The notes beneath the pieces were generated by a model that saw only the letters and a program-made list of their open reading frames with translations, did no database searches and was not told where the DNA came from. Positions 1 through 8,903 of a stretch of DNA of 64,000 nucleotides are shown one piece after another. Source of the DNA: RUG11788 sp964578175 (GTDB lineage: Bacteria > Bacillota_I > Bacilli_A > RF39 > UBA660); the NCBI GenBank assembly GCA_964578175.1, contig CAZOBH010000003.1, positions 1-64,000 of the forward strand, given 5' to 3'. Numbering within the stretch: position 1 is the stretch's first letter; each line of letters opens with the position of its first letter. The translations under genes and the position numbers were made by a program.

Positions 1-46
1 TTTAATTATCTTATATCATAAAAAAAGACGAAAAATATATTTTCAT

Positions 47-1276
47 CTATTCTATTTCAAATGCAGTTAATGGATCTAATTCATTTATTCTACTTCCCAT
101 ATATAAGTAACATAAAGTATCACCTATTGAAATATGATCACCTATTTTTTTATTTAATACTACTCCAACTGATGGATCTATTACATCATCTATAGTCATT
201 CTATTACTTCCAAGATTACATGATATTTTACCAATTATTAATGCATCTATATTTTTTAAAGTTCCTTCTTTTTCACTTTTTACTTCTACTATATTTTCAC
301 TTATTTTCAAACTATTTATATCTCCATTTTGATATTTTATTAGTTCTAAGAATTTTTGATAAGCAGAACCATTAGTTATAGAGTTCTCTACCAGCTTTAC
401 AGCTTCATCCATTTCAACTTGTAATGCCATACTTACTAAATTAGCAGCAAGTTCTACACATACCTTATACAAATATGTATCTTTTTGTTTTCCTTGTAAT
501 ACATCCATAGCCTCTTTTACTTCTAAAGCATTTCCGATATTATTTCCTAGAGGAGTAGACATATTAGTTATTAGCGTTCTTACTTCTCTATTGTATTTAT
601 TACCTATTGTTTTAACTAATACACTTAATCTTTCTGCATCTTCTTTAGTCTTAATTAAAGCTCCATCTCCAAGTTTAATATCAATAATTATTTTATCAGC
701 ACCACTAGCTATTTTTTTACTCATTATTGAAGCAGCTATTAATGGTATTGATTCTACTGTTCCTGTTACATCTCTTAATGCATAAACTTTTTTATCTAAT
801 GGAGTTAAATTGTTAGTTTGAGCACTTAATGAAATACCTATATCATTAACTTCATTTAATATTTCATCATTTGTTAGGTTAACATTAAATCCAGGAATAC
901 TTTCTAGTTTATCAATTGTTCCTCCAGTATGACCTAATCCTCTTCCACTCATCTTGCACATCTTAACACCTAATGAAGCAACTATAGGTCCAACTATTAA
1001 AGTAGTTTTGTCTCCTATACCTCCTGTTGAATGCTTATCTACTTTAACTCCTTTAATACTTGATAGATCTAATATATCCCCACTATTTAAAAATATATCA
1101 GTTAAGTCCATTGTTTCTCTATCATTCATTCCATTTAATACTATTGCCATTAATAATGAAGACATTTGATAATTTTCTACTTGTTCATCTAAATATCCCA
1201 TAAAAGCATACTTTAATTCATCATAACTTAGCTCTTGTTTTAATCTTTTTTTATTAATTATTTCTAATATATTCAT
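47..1276 (-). CDS. pdp: Pyrimidine-nucleoside (thymidine) phosphorylase
   Basis: Phosphorolysis of thymidine/uridine to base plus (deoxy)ribose-1-phosphate in pyrimidine salvage, in the cytoplasm. The sequence has the family hallmark KMSGRGLGHTGGT near residue 110 and the phosphate-site KHSTGG near residue 81, and its roughly 409 residues span the helical N-terminal lobe, the glycine-rich alpha/beta lobe and the C-terminal lobe of the DeoA/Pdp family. A GTG 9 nt further upstream is in frame, but the ATG at 1276 is preceded by AAGGTGAG at good spacing, so I start there. It directly follows the stop of the GlmU-like gene (TAAT-ATG) and is last in a three-gene run. Whether it prefers thymidine only or all pyrimidine nucleosides cannot be read from sequence. 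Confidence 0.92.
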   Translation of the reverse strand: MNILEIINKKRLKQELSYDELKYAFMGYLDEQVENYQMSSLLMAIVLNGMNDRETMDLTDIFLNSGDILDLSSIKGVKVDKHSTGGIGDKTTLIVGPIVASLGVKMCKMSGRGLGHTGGTIDKLESIPGFNVNLTNDEILNEVNDIGISLSAQTNNLTPLDKKVYALRDVTGTVESIPLIAASIMSKKIASGADKIIIDIKLGDGALIKTKEDAERLSVLVKTIGNKYNREVRTLITNMSTPLGNNIGNALEVKEAMDVLQGKQKDTYLYKVCVELAANLVSMALQVEMDEAVKLVENSITNGSAYQKFLELIKYQNGDINSLKISENIVEVKSEKEGTLKNIDALIIGKISCNLGSNRMTIDDVIDPSVGVVLNKKIGDHISIGDTLCYLYMGSRINELDPLTAFEIE

Positions 1277-1277
1277 A

Positions 1278-1892
1278 TTACTCACCTTCTACATAATCTT
1301 TAATATTTTGTTGTCTTGGTCTTGCTATAGCTAAATCACGTTCTTTTACTCTTCTATTAATAACACTTCCAGCAGCAACTACAGATTTATCTTCTACTTT
1401 AATAGGAGCTATTAATACTGAATTTGCACCAATTAATGAATTGTTTTCAATAATTGTTCTATAATGTCTATCTGTCTTCCAATCATAATTAGCAGTTATA
1501 GCTCCAGCACTAAAGTTATTATTTGATCCCATTTTAGTATTACCCAAATATGATAAATGTTTAATATAATTATTATTTTCTATTACTGTTTCTTTTATTT
1601 CTACAAAATTCCCAATTAAATTATTATTACCTATTTCTACTCTATCTCTTAAATGAGCATAAGGACCTATTTCATTATTATCTCCTACTGTTGATGATGT
1701 TATATATGAAGATATAATTTTATTATTTTTACCTATAACAGAATTCTTAATTACAGTATTTGATTCAATTATATTATCCTTGCCTATTTTAGTTCTGCCC
1801 ATAATAGTAACATTAGGATATATTATAGTTCCATCTCCTATTTCAGCTAAATCATCAATATAAGTTGTCTTTTCATCTATTATCTTATACAT
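1278..1892 (-). CDS. Free-standing GlmU-type left-handed beta-helix acetyltransferase
   Basis: 204 residues made almost entirely of hexapeptide repeats (I/V-G-x-x-N/xx) that build a left-handed beta-helix. From residue ~70 on it follows the acetyltransferase half of GlmU: GPYAHLRD, NFVEIKET, KHLSYLGNT (catalytic His region), SAGAITANYDW and the tail LAIARPRQQN. The N-terminal uridylyltransferase (GTP-transferase fold) half of GlmU is absent, so this gene could only make GlcNAc-1-P from GlcN-1-P and acetyl-CoA, not UDP-GlcNAc. SD GAGGTGAATTA precedes ATG 1892, right after the MBL gene stop. It could be one half of a split GlmU with the other half elsewhere, or a sugar O/N-acetyltransferase that has taken over the fold. 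Confidence 0.8.
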   Translation of the reverse strand: MYKIIDEKTTYIDDLAEIGDGTIIYPNVTIMGRTKIGKDNIIESNTVIKNSVIGKNNKIISSYITSSTVGDNNEIGPYAHLRDRVEIGNNNLIGNFVEIKETVIENNNYIKHLSYLGNTKMGSNNNFSAGAITANYDWKTDRHYRTIIENNSLIGANSVLIAPIKVEDKSVVAAGSVINRRVKERDLAIARPRQQNIKDYVEGE

Positions 1893-1893
1893 A

Positions 1894-2520
1894 TTAATTC
1901 ACCTCTATTAATTCTAATACTTCTACATTTACTGATTCTTTAAAATGTAAAAAATCATTATAAGTACCAACTATCATTCCATAATGTATTGGTACTACTT
2001 GTTTAGGTTTTAATTTATTAACAAAATCTGCAGCTTCTTTATGGTCCATTGTATATACTCCTCCGATAGGAATAAATGCAATATCACAATCTATATTAGT
2101 ATTTTCTTCTATATAATCTGTATCTCCAGCTACGTAATATTTTTTATTATCTAATTCTATTACATACCCTAACCAATTATATTCTTTCTTATGAAAATTT
2201 TTATTTAAATTATATGCAGGTATTGTTGTTATTTTTATATTATCAATAGTAATAGTATTATTTGGTTCAATAATTATAATATTATCTTTATCAAATATAC
2301 CTATACATTTATCTAATATGTCTTTTGGTCCAACTATTTTAGTAGAATCTTTTTTTATTAGTTTAATATCATTTATATCAAAATGATCATAATGTGGATG
2401 AGTTATAAATATAAAATCAGCTTTATCACTTGTATCTACTTCATTCATTTTTAATGGATCAAAATATAATATTTTACTTTCCTTAATCTTTATACTACTT
2501 TGACAATTAACATTTATCAT
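1894..2520 (-). CDS. UlaG-like metallo-beta-lactamase-fold metal-dependent hydrolase
   Basis: Cytosolic MBL-fold hydrolase of the short UlaG/YtkL (UPF0173) type, 208 residues. The zinc signature THPHYDHFD is at residues ~40-48, the bridging Asp lies in VAGDTDY, and a C-terminal VPIHYG supplies the last metal ligand. The segment IPIGGVYTMDHKEAADF is typical of the UPF0173 subgroup. The substrate is unknown for most of this family. It is first in a run with the GlmU-like and phosphorylase genes (each separated by 0-2 nt), and SD GGTGATAAT precedes ATG 2520. An intrinsic terminator separates it from ssb upstream. Confidence 0.85.
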   Translation of the reverse strand: MINVNCQSSIKIKESKILYFDPLKMNEVDTSDKADFIFITHPHYDHFDINDIKLIKKDSTKIVGPKDILDKCIGIFDKDNIIIIEPNNTITIDNIKITTIPAYNLNKNFHKKEYNWLGYVIELDNKKYYVAGDTDYIEENTNIDCDIAFIPIGGVYTMDHKEAADFVNKLKPKQVVPIHYGMIVGTYNDFLHFKESVNVEVLELIEVN

Positions 2521-2547
2521 ATTATCACCAATTTAATTATAACATAC

Positions 2548-2574
2548 AAATAAAAAGCACCTAAGTGCTTTTTG
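2548..2574 (-). terminator. Intrinsic terminator after ssb
   Basis: Perfect 9-bp stem AAAAAGCAC/GTGCTTTTT with a CTAA loop. Read leftwards, it is followed by TTTTTATTTG. It lies between ssb and the MBL hydrolase. Confidence 0.75.
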
Positions 2575-2622
2575 TAATATTATCTAAAAAATAGGGTTAT
2601 TAATTATGATGGTAACATAATT

Positions 2623-2958
2623 TTATGCAGTTTTTTCTTCTTTTTTTGAAGATAAGAAAGTTACTTTTTCGGCTATTATTTCGGTTAAATACTTTTTATT
2701 ATTATTTTCTTCTACTACTCTACTTTGTATTCTTCCTTTAACACCAACGATATCACCTTTGTTGGTATATTCGCATGTAGCTTTAGCTGTTTGTTCCCAA
2801 AGTTGGCAATCTATAAAATCTGTTTCATATTCTCCATTAGCATTTTTAAAACTTCTAGGAATAGCTAAAGTTATGCTTGTTACACTCTTATTAGTGTCTG
2901 TTTTTCTTAGTTCTGGATCTCTTACTAATCTTCCTACCAAAACTACTTGATTCAACAT
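2623..2958 (-). CDS. ssb: Single-stranded DNA-binding protein (short, SsbB-like)
   Basis: OB-fold protein starting MLNQVVLVGRLVRDPELR, with ITLAIPR, the strand TDFIDCQLW, GDIVGVKGRI and the final strand EIIAEKVTFL, so one complete SSB domain. At 111 residues it ends SKKEEKTA just after the OB fold and lacks the Gly/Pro-rich linker and the acidic DDIPF-type tip that recruits partners in replicative SSB. It therefore resembles the natural-competence or accessory SSBs (YwpH/SsbB), and a full-length replicative SSB is expected elsewhere with rpsF/rpsR. SD AAAGGAGG precedes ATG 2958. It is probably monocistronic. Confidence 0.88.
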   Translation of the reverse strand: MLNQVVLVGRLVRDPELRKTDTNKSVTSITLAIPRSFKNANGEYETDFIDCQLWEQTAKATCEYTNKGDIVGVKGRIQSRVVEENNNKKYLTEIIAEKVTFLSSKKEEKTA

Positions 2959-3158
2959 TTTTTCCTCCTTTCAGGATGTAATCTAACACACAAAAAAAAC
3001 ATCTTCAAATGACCAATTATTATTGTTTTTAATTAAAATAAACTTAAAAATTTAAATTCCTATATAGATTTATATTATTTAAGGTTAATTATTACTTAAT
3101 TTATAAAAATAGTACAAATTTTAATTTTTTTTAATATAATATAAGAAAAGGTGATATA

Positions 3159-4040
3159 GTGTGTAAAAAATTAGGATTAACTGTTGATTTTGGTGGAACT
3201 ACTATAAAATGTTCATTAATGGATTTTGATGGTAATCAATTACTTAATTGGACTTTTAATACTATTTCTGGAAATGCTTATAAAAACTTAGATAATATTT
3301 ACAACAGTTATTTAGAAAAGATAAAAGAAAATAATATTAATGATAGTGATGTTATTGGTTATTCTATCGGAGTACCAGGTCCAGTTAATAATGGAAAAGT
3401 AAGTTTTTTAGTTAATGTAGGTGTAGATAAAGAAATAGATATAGAAAGTTATCTTAATAACTTATTTAAAAAAGACGGATGTATATATAATGATGCATAC
3501 TCTTGTTGGTATGGAGAATGTGATATTAGAAATACATCTCACGAAAAGATATTACTTATGCTAGGTACCGGAACTGGAATATGTACTAAAAATGGTAATG
3601 AAGAACTAGGTCATGTAGTTATATTAGATTATGGAGAAAATAGAATTGATAATAAAGGTATACATAATTCAATTGAAACATATTGTTCTCAAATTGGTAT
3701 ATTAGAGACTTATAAAAACTACTGTAAAAAATATAATATTAAATATGATAAAGATATAACTATTATAGATATATTTAAAAAAGATAATAAAGCTAAAGAA
3801 GATACTGTTAATACATTTTTAAATGTTCATCTAGTAGATGGAATAATTGAATTAATTAAAATGTATCCTGATACTTATGAAATAATATTAGGTGGAGGGA
3901 TATCTAATGGAATCGATATTAAATATATAGAAGATTTAGTTAATAAAAAATTAAATAAAAAAATAATAGTATCAAAAGCAATTTATTCTAATTCTTTATA
4001 TGGACTAAATAGATTATTAAATAAAAAAATGAGTAATTAA
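3159..4040 (+). CDS. ROK-family sugar kinase (glucokinase-like)
   Basis: Cytosolic ATP-dependent hexose kinase of the ROK family. The N-terminal phosphate-binding loop is VDFGGTTIKCS (residues ~8-18), a second phosphate motif is LMLGTGTGIC (~130), and EELGHVV (~150) carries the sugar-contacting Glu-His. The C-terminal GGGISNGID (~247) is the adenosine motif. The zinc-binding CxCG cluster of most ROK kinases is missing. The start is GTG with SD AAAAGGTGATATA. It is transcribed alone, with a TATAAT-like element near 3136 and a bidirectional terminator overlapping its stop codon. Substrate (glucose, GlcNAc or ManNAc) cannot be assigned. Confidence 0.85.
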   Translation: MCKKLGLTVDFGGTTIKCSLMDFDGNQLLNWTFNTISGNAYKNLDNIYNSYLEKIKENNINDSDVIGYSIGVPGPVNNGKVSFLVNVGVDKEIDIESYLNNLFKKDGCIYNDAYSCWYGECDIRNTSHEKILLMLGTGTGICTKNGNEELGHVVILDYGENRIDNKGIHNSIETYCSQIGILETYKNYCKKYNIKYDKDITIIDIFKKDNKAKEDTVNTFLNVHLVDGIIELIKMYPDTYEIILGGGISNGIDIKYIEDLVNKKLNKKIIVSKAIYSNSLYGLNRLLNKKMSN

Positions 4041-4054
4041 TTTACTCATTTTTA
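4026..4054. terminator. Bidirectional terminator between ROK kinase and sufB
   Basis: Stem AAAATGAGTAA/TTTACTCATTTT around a TTAA loop contains the ROK stop codon. It has T-runs on both strands, serving the convergent ROK (+) and SUF (-) transcripts. Confidence 0.8.
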
Positions 4055-5365
4055 TTATAAATTATTTTTTAATAATTGATTTAATTCTACTGCATATTCC
4101 ATTGGTAACTCTTCTCTAAATCTCTCAATGAAACCAAGTAATATTAACTCAATTGCTTTTTCTCTAGATATTCCTCTACTCATTAAATAGAATAATTTAT
4201 CTTCACTTATTTTAGCAACAGTTGCCTCATGTTCTAGTGAACTACTTGTATTTTCAACAACGTTTGTTGGAAATGTATCACTTTTAGAATCTTTATCTAA
4301 AATCAAAGTATCACATTTTACCATAGCGCTACTATTTTCTGCACTTAGTTTTATATCAACTTTACCTCTATATGATGCATCTCCACCATTTCTAGCAATA
4401 CTTTTAGAAATTATATTACTAGTTGTATGTTTGCCTAAATGAATCATTCTAGCTCCACTATCTTGTTGTTGATCTTTAGATGCAACACTAATAGTTATAC
4501 AAGTACCATTTGAATAATCTCCTTTAAGTACACAACAAGGATATTTCATAGTAACTTTACTTCCAATATTTCCATCTATCCATTCCATTGTTCCATGATC
4601 ATCAACTAATGCTCTTTTAGTAACTAAATTAAGTACATTATGTGCCCAATTTTGAACAGTAGAATATCTACATTTACTATTTTTCCCAACATATATTTCA
4701 ACAATTGCAGCATGAAGTGAAGAGTCACTATAAGTTGGAGCAGTACATCCTTCCACATAATGAAGTTCACTATTATCATCAACAATTATCAATGTTCTTT
4801 CAAATTGCCCCATATTTTTCGATGCTATTCTAAAGTAGTTTTGAAGAGGTCTATCTAATTTTGTATTTGGTGGTATATAGATTAAACTACCTCCACTAAA
4901 TACTGCTCCATTTAAGGCAGCAAATTTATTTTCACTATTTGAAACTATCTTACCAAAATACTTTTTAACTATTTCTGGATATTTTTTTATTCCTTCTTCA
5001 ATTGAAGTAAATATTACTTTTTTCTCAGTCAATTCATCTATCATATTATGATAAATAACTTCACTTTCATATTGTACTCCCATTCCATCAATATGTTTTT
5101 CACTTTCAAGTACTCCAAGATTAGATAATTCACATTTAATATCATCTCTTACACCAGTCCAACTGGTGGACATTTCTTTCCCATTTTCATTCTTATAATA
5201 TATTATTTTATCAAAATCTATATCATATTTTGGACCAAATTTAGGCATATCAATTTTTTTAAATAATTCATAACTTTGTAATCTATATTCTTTTACCCAA
5301 TCTGGATCTTCTTTATATTCTGATATTTTTAGTATATTATCTTTATTTAGACCAATAACTTCCAT
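4055..5365 (-). CDS. sufB: Fe-S cluster scaffold protein SufB
   Basis: 436-residue SufB, the scaffold on which SufBCD assembles [Fe-S] clusters. Recognisable segments include GVQYESEV, FAALNGAVFSGGSLIYIPP, EGCTAP, TVQNWAHNVLNLVTKR, MVKCDTLIL (the Cys that accepts persulfide sulfur in characterised SufB) and LEHEATVAKISEDKLFYLMSRGIS. It is last in the operon sufC-D-S-U-X-B and overlaps the end of gene X by 23 nt, with SD AGGAAAGG. The length (usual ~465) is slightly short because the N-terminus is trimmed. All core beta-helix segments are present, so it should be functional. Confidence 0.95.
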   Translation of the reverse strand: MEVIGLNKDNILKISEYKEDPDWVKEYRLQSYELFKKIDMPKFGPKYDIDFDKIIYYKNENGKEMSTSWTGVRDDIKCELSNLGVLESEKHIDGMGVQYESEVIYHNMIDELTEKKVIFTSIEEGIKKYPEIVKKYFGKIVSNSENKFAALNGAVFSGGSLIYIPPNTKLDRPLQNYFRIASKNMGQFERTLIIVDDNSELHYVEGCTAPTYSDSSLHAAIVEIYVGKNSKCRYSTVQNWAHNVLNLVTKRALVDDHGTMEWIDGNIGSKVTMKYPCCVLKGDYSNGTCITISVASKDQQQDSGARMIHLGKHTTSNIISKSIARNGGDASYRGKVDIKLSAENSSAMVKCDTLILDKDSKSDTFPTNVVENTSSSLEHEATVAKISEDKLFYLMSRGISREKAIELILLGFIERFREELPMEYAVELNQLLKNNL

Positions 5366-5783
5366 AAGTTTTTACCTTTCCTGAACGGGAAGATTCTAAT
5401 AATTTTTTGTGAAGCGACGCTTTCTCTTCTCTTGATTTTTGTCTTATAGCTCTTTCATGTCTTTCTATTACTTCTGGATGATATGATTCTTGATGATATT
5501 TAAAATATAAACCTGGTTGTCCATCTATCCATCTTACAAGATTAGAAGAATTAATCTTACCAAAAAAATTAGATCTTATATGTAAATCATGTATTGTAAG
5601 AAAATCACTTCTATCTATTCCAAATGAATCTCCATCGCCTTTTTTCATGCCATAAGTTTCATCTTCTTTTATTACTGAATGATATTTACCATCTCTAATA
5701 ATAGCAAAATCATAACCTTGGAAAGTATTTTCATTATCTACTATCCCAACAAATCTTATTTCTTTTGGATTAATAATACTCAT
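5343..5783 (-). CDS. Uncharacterised protein X inside the SUF operon
   Basis: 146 residues from the ATG at 5783, which has SD AGAGAGTGAT (an upstream in-frame TTG would lie inside sufU). No signal peptide, membrane segment or Cys pair is visible; there is no Cys at all, so it is not an obvious cluster carrier. It is basic towards the C-terminus (ERHERAIRQKSREEK...HKKLLESSRSGKVK), with a mixed alpha/beta N-terminal half containing IRFVGIVDNENTFQGYDFAII and an aromatic stretch WIDGQPGLYFKYHQESYHPE. I do not recognise the family. It sits between sufU and sufB and overlaps sufB, so it is translated with the SUF machinery and may assist or regulate it. Confidence 0.75.
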   Translation of the reverse strand: MSIINPKEIRFVGIVDNENTFQGYDFAIIRDGKYHSVIKEDETYGMKKGDGDSFGIDRSDFLTIHDLHIRSNFFGKINSSNLVRWIDGQPGLYFKYHQESYHPEVIERHERAIRQKSREEKASLHKKLLESSRSGKVKTYGSYWSK

Positions 5784-5787
5784 AATA

Positions 5788-6213
5788 TCACTCTCTTTCG
5801 TTATTAATTGCATTTCTCATAGTTTTAAAAGGAAGTAAAGCACAATTCTTTCGGTTAGGTTGTTTATAAATCGTATCATAAACATTTAATTCATCTAATT
5901 TAGATTCATCATATTCTTTTTCATCTATCATATTATAAAAATTATTAATAATATCTTCTGCTTCTTCTTTTGTTTTTCCAATTAACTTTTTTAACATAAC
6001 AGAAGTTGCAGATGTGCATATTGCGCATGCTTCCCCATCAAAATATGCGTCCTTTATTATATCATTATCTAATAATATTGCAATTGTTATGTTATCTATA
6101 CAAGAATTACTACGTCCATTTATTTTAATATATTTTTCATCTTCAGGAAGTCCTTTATGAAAAGGATTTTGATAATGGTCTAAGATTATATCTCTTTTTA
6201 ATTTATCATCCAT
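5788..6213 (-). CDS. sufU: SufU-type sulfur transfer / scaffold protein
   Basis: 141 residues of the IscU/SufU fold. In Gram-positives SufU takes persulfide sulfur from SufS through a zinc-bound cysteine. The three ligand cysteines are visible: SNSCID (~38), EACAIC (~63) and NRKNCALL (~126), with the Asp after the first Cys kept although the usual CGD reads CID. There is an extra Cys in EACAIC. The insertion after the second Cys that distinguishes SufU from IscU is present (KEEAEDIINNFYNMIDE). It lies 13 nt after sufS. Confidence 0.92.
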   Translation of the reverse strand: MDDKLKRDIILDHYQNPFHKGLPEDEKYIKINGRSNSCIDNITIAILLDNDIIKDAYFDGEACAICTSATSVMLKKLIGKTKEEAEDIINNFYNMIDEKEYDESKLDELNVYDTIYKQPNRKNCALLPFKTMRNAINNERE

Positions 6214-6226
6214 TTAAAAAACCTCC

Positions 6227-7423
6227 TTATATGATATTGTCATATATTTCATCTTGTTTTTTTAGTGCCTCAATTAATTTATCAATTTCTTCTTTTGTAT
6301 TATATAAATAAAAACTTATTCTTACAGTATTAGATTCATTAATCTCATCTTTTAAAAGTTTATCGCAATGATTTCCACTTCTTACACATATATTAAATCT
6401 ATTTAAAAATACAGAAGTATCTTGTGCAAATACTTTATCTATATTAAAAGCTATTATTCCTGATTCACTATTTTCATTATAAATAATTATATTAGGAATC
6501 TCTTTCATCTTATTTATTGCATATTTTTTTAATTCCAATTCATGTTTATGAATATTTTCTAGACCTATTTCGTTTAAATAATCAATAGCTCTAGACATAC
6601 CAATTACTCCAGCAATATTTTGTGTACCTGCTTCAAATTTCCATGGTATTTCTTTTAATTCATAACTATAATCTGATTCAAAATATGAATTCATTCCTCC
6701 ACCATAACACAATGGATCAGTTTCTTTTAATAATTCATATTTTCCATATAAAAAACCAATTCCAGTTGGACCACAAAATTTATGTGCAGATGCAGCTAAA
6801 AAATCTATATTTGCTTTTTCTACATCTATTTTTAAATGACCAAGCGATTGTGCAGCATCAACTATAAAAATTATATTATTATCTTTAGTAATCTTACCTA
6901 CTTCATTTATAGGTCTAATATCACCTATTACATTAGTAATATGCGCAATTGATATTACTTTTACTCGATCATTAATCATTTTTTCTAATTTAGTTAAGTC
7001 TAATGAATAATCATCTTTTAAAGGAACATATTTAATTTCAAATCCTATTTTCTCTTTTAAAATAAACCAAGGCATAACATTAGATGCATGTTCTGCTTTA
7101 TCTATTATTACAATTGAATCTTTATCAAGTATCTTTGAAACATATCCAAATATTACTTCATTAAGTGCCATTGTAGCTCCAGATGTAAAAACTATTTCTT
7201 CATCTTTTTTAGCATTAATAAAATTCTTAATTTTAGTTCTAGTTTTTTCAAACTCTAAATCAGTTCTTAAACTATTATCATAATCTCCTCTATGAGCATT
7301 AGAAGTATATTCTGTATAATATTCATTTATCTTATCTATAACACATTTAGGCTTTAATGTAGTTGCACCATTATCAAAATAAATAATATTATTTTTTAAA
7401 ATAGGAAAATCTTCTCTATTCAT
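6227..7423 (-). CDS. sufS: Cysteine desulfurase SufS
   Basis: 398-residue PLP-dependent group II cysteine desulfurase that supplies sulfane sulfur for Fe-S assembly. It opens FPILKNNIIYFDNGATTLKP. The PLP Schiff-base lysine lies in AASAHKFCGPTGIGFLYG (~residue 220) and the catalytic persulfide Cys in VRSGNHCDKLL (~355, family consensus RxGHHC; His replaced by Asn here). The PLP-ring Asp is in FIVDAAQSLGH. SD GGAGGTAT precedes ATG 7423. It is flanked by sufD and sufU, its usual partners. Confidence 0.95.
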   Translation of the reverse strand: MNREDFPILKNNIIYFDNGATTLKPKCVIDKINEYYTEYTSNAHRGDYDNSLRTDLEFEKTRTKIKNFINAKKDEEIVFTSGATMALNEVIFGYVSKILDKDSIVIIDKAEHASNVMPWFILKEKIGFEIKYVPLKDDYSLDLTKLEKMINDRVKVISIAHITNVIGDIRPINEVGKITKDNNIIFIVDAAQSLGHLKIDVEKANIDFLAASAHKFCGPTGIGFLYGKYELLKETDPLCYGGGMNSYFESDYSYELKEIPWKFEAGTQNIAGVIGMSRAIDYLNEIGLENIHKHELELKKYAINKMKEIPNIIIYNENSESGIIAFNIDKVFAQDTSVFLNRFNICVRSGNHCDKLLKDEINESNTVRISFYLYNTKEEIDKLIEALKKQDEIYDNII

Positions 7424-7435
7424 AAATATACCTCC

Positions 7436-8152
7436 TTACATATTAAAATTATCTTCTATAAACTTATTAAAATCTTCTAAATCAGATCCAGTTAAATTCA
7501 TTTTATTTAATAGAAAACCATTGGCAAGTAATTTTTCCGAATCTTTAAAAGATATTCCTCTACTCATTAAGTAAAATATTTCACTTTCTTTAAATTTACC
7601 TATATAAGCAGCATGTTCTGCTTCTATATCTTCACTATCTATTAATAAATTAGGTGTTATATAATTATGACCATTTTTCATATTTATAATTTTACTATCT
7701 TGATTACATATACAACCTTTTAGTTTTTTATCTATTTTAGAGTCCACTAAAAATTTGAATTCAGTATCAGTAAAATTTATAGCGTGATTAATTACATCAC
7801 TATAGGTATTATCTTTGTTATGAAATATTTTTATGTCATACACATTATCATTATAATTAAGAATACTTGTATGATATTTTATACTTGCATTTTCTCCATT
7901 TAAATTTACTCTTGTTATATCAGAATTATCTCTAGATATTTTATTAACAATTACTGTGGAATTAGCTCTTATATTATAATTAATTTGATTATTAGTATTA
8001 ATATCTCTTTCAAATACTTCTAAACATTTATCTTCCATTACATCTATATTAATTGATTTATTACAATTTTCTAGATTAATTTCAATAGAAGTATCTTCAG
8101 TAATTATAATATCGTCTAATTTATCATCGGCATTAACAACTAACTTAAGCAT
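7436..8152 (-). CDS. sufD: SufD, very short form
   Basis: 238 residues, about half the usual ~430 of SufD. The C-terminal SufBD core is kept, including EAEHAAYIGKFKESEIFYLMSRGIS (with the conserved His), parallel to the LMSRGIS block in sufB of this operon. The N-terminal region and much of the beta-helix are reduced to a sparse set of strands (SSTIxVN-like repeats). ATG 8152 overlaps the sufC stop and has SD GGAGAA; an in-frame ATG 12 nt upstream lacks an SD. It should pair with SufB to form the SufBD heterodimer, but with a much smaller interface. Confidence 0.85.
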   Translation of the reverse strand: MLKLVVNADDKLDDIIITEDTSIEINLENCNKSINIDVMEDKCLEVFERDINTNNQINYNIRANSTVIVNKISRDNSDITRVNLNGENASIKYHTSILNYNDNVYDIKIFHNKDNTYSDVINHAINFTDTEFKFLVDSKIDKKLKGCICNQDSKIINMKNGHNYITPNLLIDSEDIEAEHAAYIGKFKESEIFYLMSRGISFKDSEKLLANGFLLNKMNLTGSDLEDFNKFIEDNFNM

Positions 8153-8879
8153 TATTTTCTCCATATCCAGTTTTATCTATTTCAAATGCAAGATTAGCAT
8201 CACCTGTTTTTTCAATATGTCCATTAATCATCATATGAACATAGTCAGGTTTAATATACTCAAGAACTCTTGAATAATGAGTAATAATTAAAATTGAAGT
8301 ATTAGGATGTTCTTCTTTATATTCGTTTATATTTTTACAAACTACTTTTAAACTATCTACGTCTAAACCACTATCTATTTCATCTAATATAATAAAAGAT
8401 GGTTCTAGTATTCTCATTTGAAGAACTTCGTTTTTCTTTCTTTCTCCTCCACTACTTCCAGAATTAATATTTTGAGTTACTACATCACTATTCATATCTA
8501 ATTTTTTAATATTAGTTTCCATAGTCTTAACAAAATCAAATAATGCAATTGGTTCATCACTTCTGGCATTAAGTGCTGTTCTTAAAAATTCTCTATTAGT
8601 AACTCCTTCAATACTAATTGGAGATTGCATTGATAAGAAAATACCCTTTCTACTTCTTTCATCTACTTCTAAATTAGTAATATCTTCTCCATTAAACTCA
8701 ATCTTTCCACTAGTTATATCATATTCATGAGATCCCATAATTATTTTTGATACAGTACTTTTTCCAGTACCATTTGGTCCCATTATTGCATGGATTTCAC
8801 CATCATTAATATCTATATTAAATTTATTTAAAATTTTCTTATCTCCAACCTTACAAGATAAATTTTCTATTTTTAACAT
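8145..8879 (-). CDS. sufC: SufC ABC-type ATPase
   Basis: 244-residue soluble ABC ATPase that drives conformational change of the SufBD scaffold. Intact motifs: Walker A GPNGTGKST (~35), Q-loop SMQSPISIEGV, signature SGGERKKNEVLQM (the SufC-type SGGE rather than SGGQ), Walker B IILDEIDSGLD and switch His in ITHYSR. It is first gene of the SUF operon, following a promoter with a 17-bp spacer. Confidence 0.96.
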   Translation of the reverse strand: MLKIENLSCKVGDKKILNKFNIDINDGEIHAIMGPNGTGKSTVSKIIMGSHEYDITSGKIEFNGEDITNLEVDERSRKGIFLSMQSPISIEGVTNREFLRTALNARSDEPIALFDFVKTMETNIKKLDMNSDVVTQNINSGSSGGERKKNEVLQMRILEPSFIILDEIDSGLDVDSLKVVCKNINEYKEEHPNTSILIITHYSRVLEYIKPDYVHMMINGHIEKTGDANLAFEIDKTGYGENNA

Positions 8880-8903
8880 AATATCTCCATTTCTTTCGTT
8901 AAT

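Noticed and set aside
591..1169. Plus-strand ORFs inside the phosphorylase gene, and similar antisense ORFs elsewhere (e.g. 30037-30288, 41564-41800, 58197-58589)
   Set aside because: They are shadows of strongly conserved minus-strand genes, low-complexity hydrophobic (Leu/Ile/Ser/Phe), and lack ribosome binding sites.
47..2520. A nucleoside-sugar operon function for the MBL-GlmU-phosphorylase trio
   Set aside because: The three genes abut, but their activities share no obvious pathway. Co-transcription is likely, a joint function is not supported.
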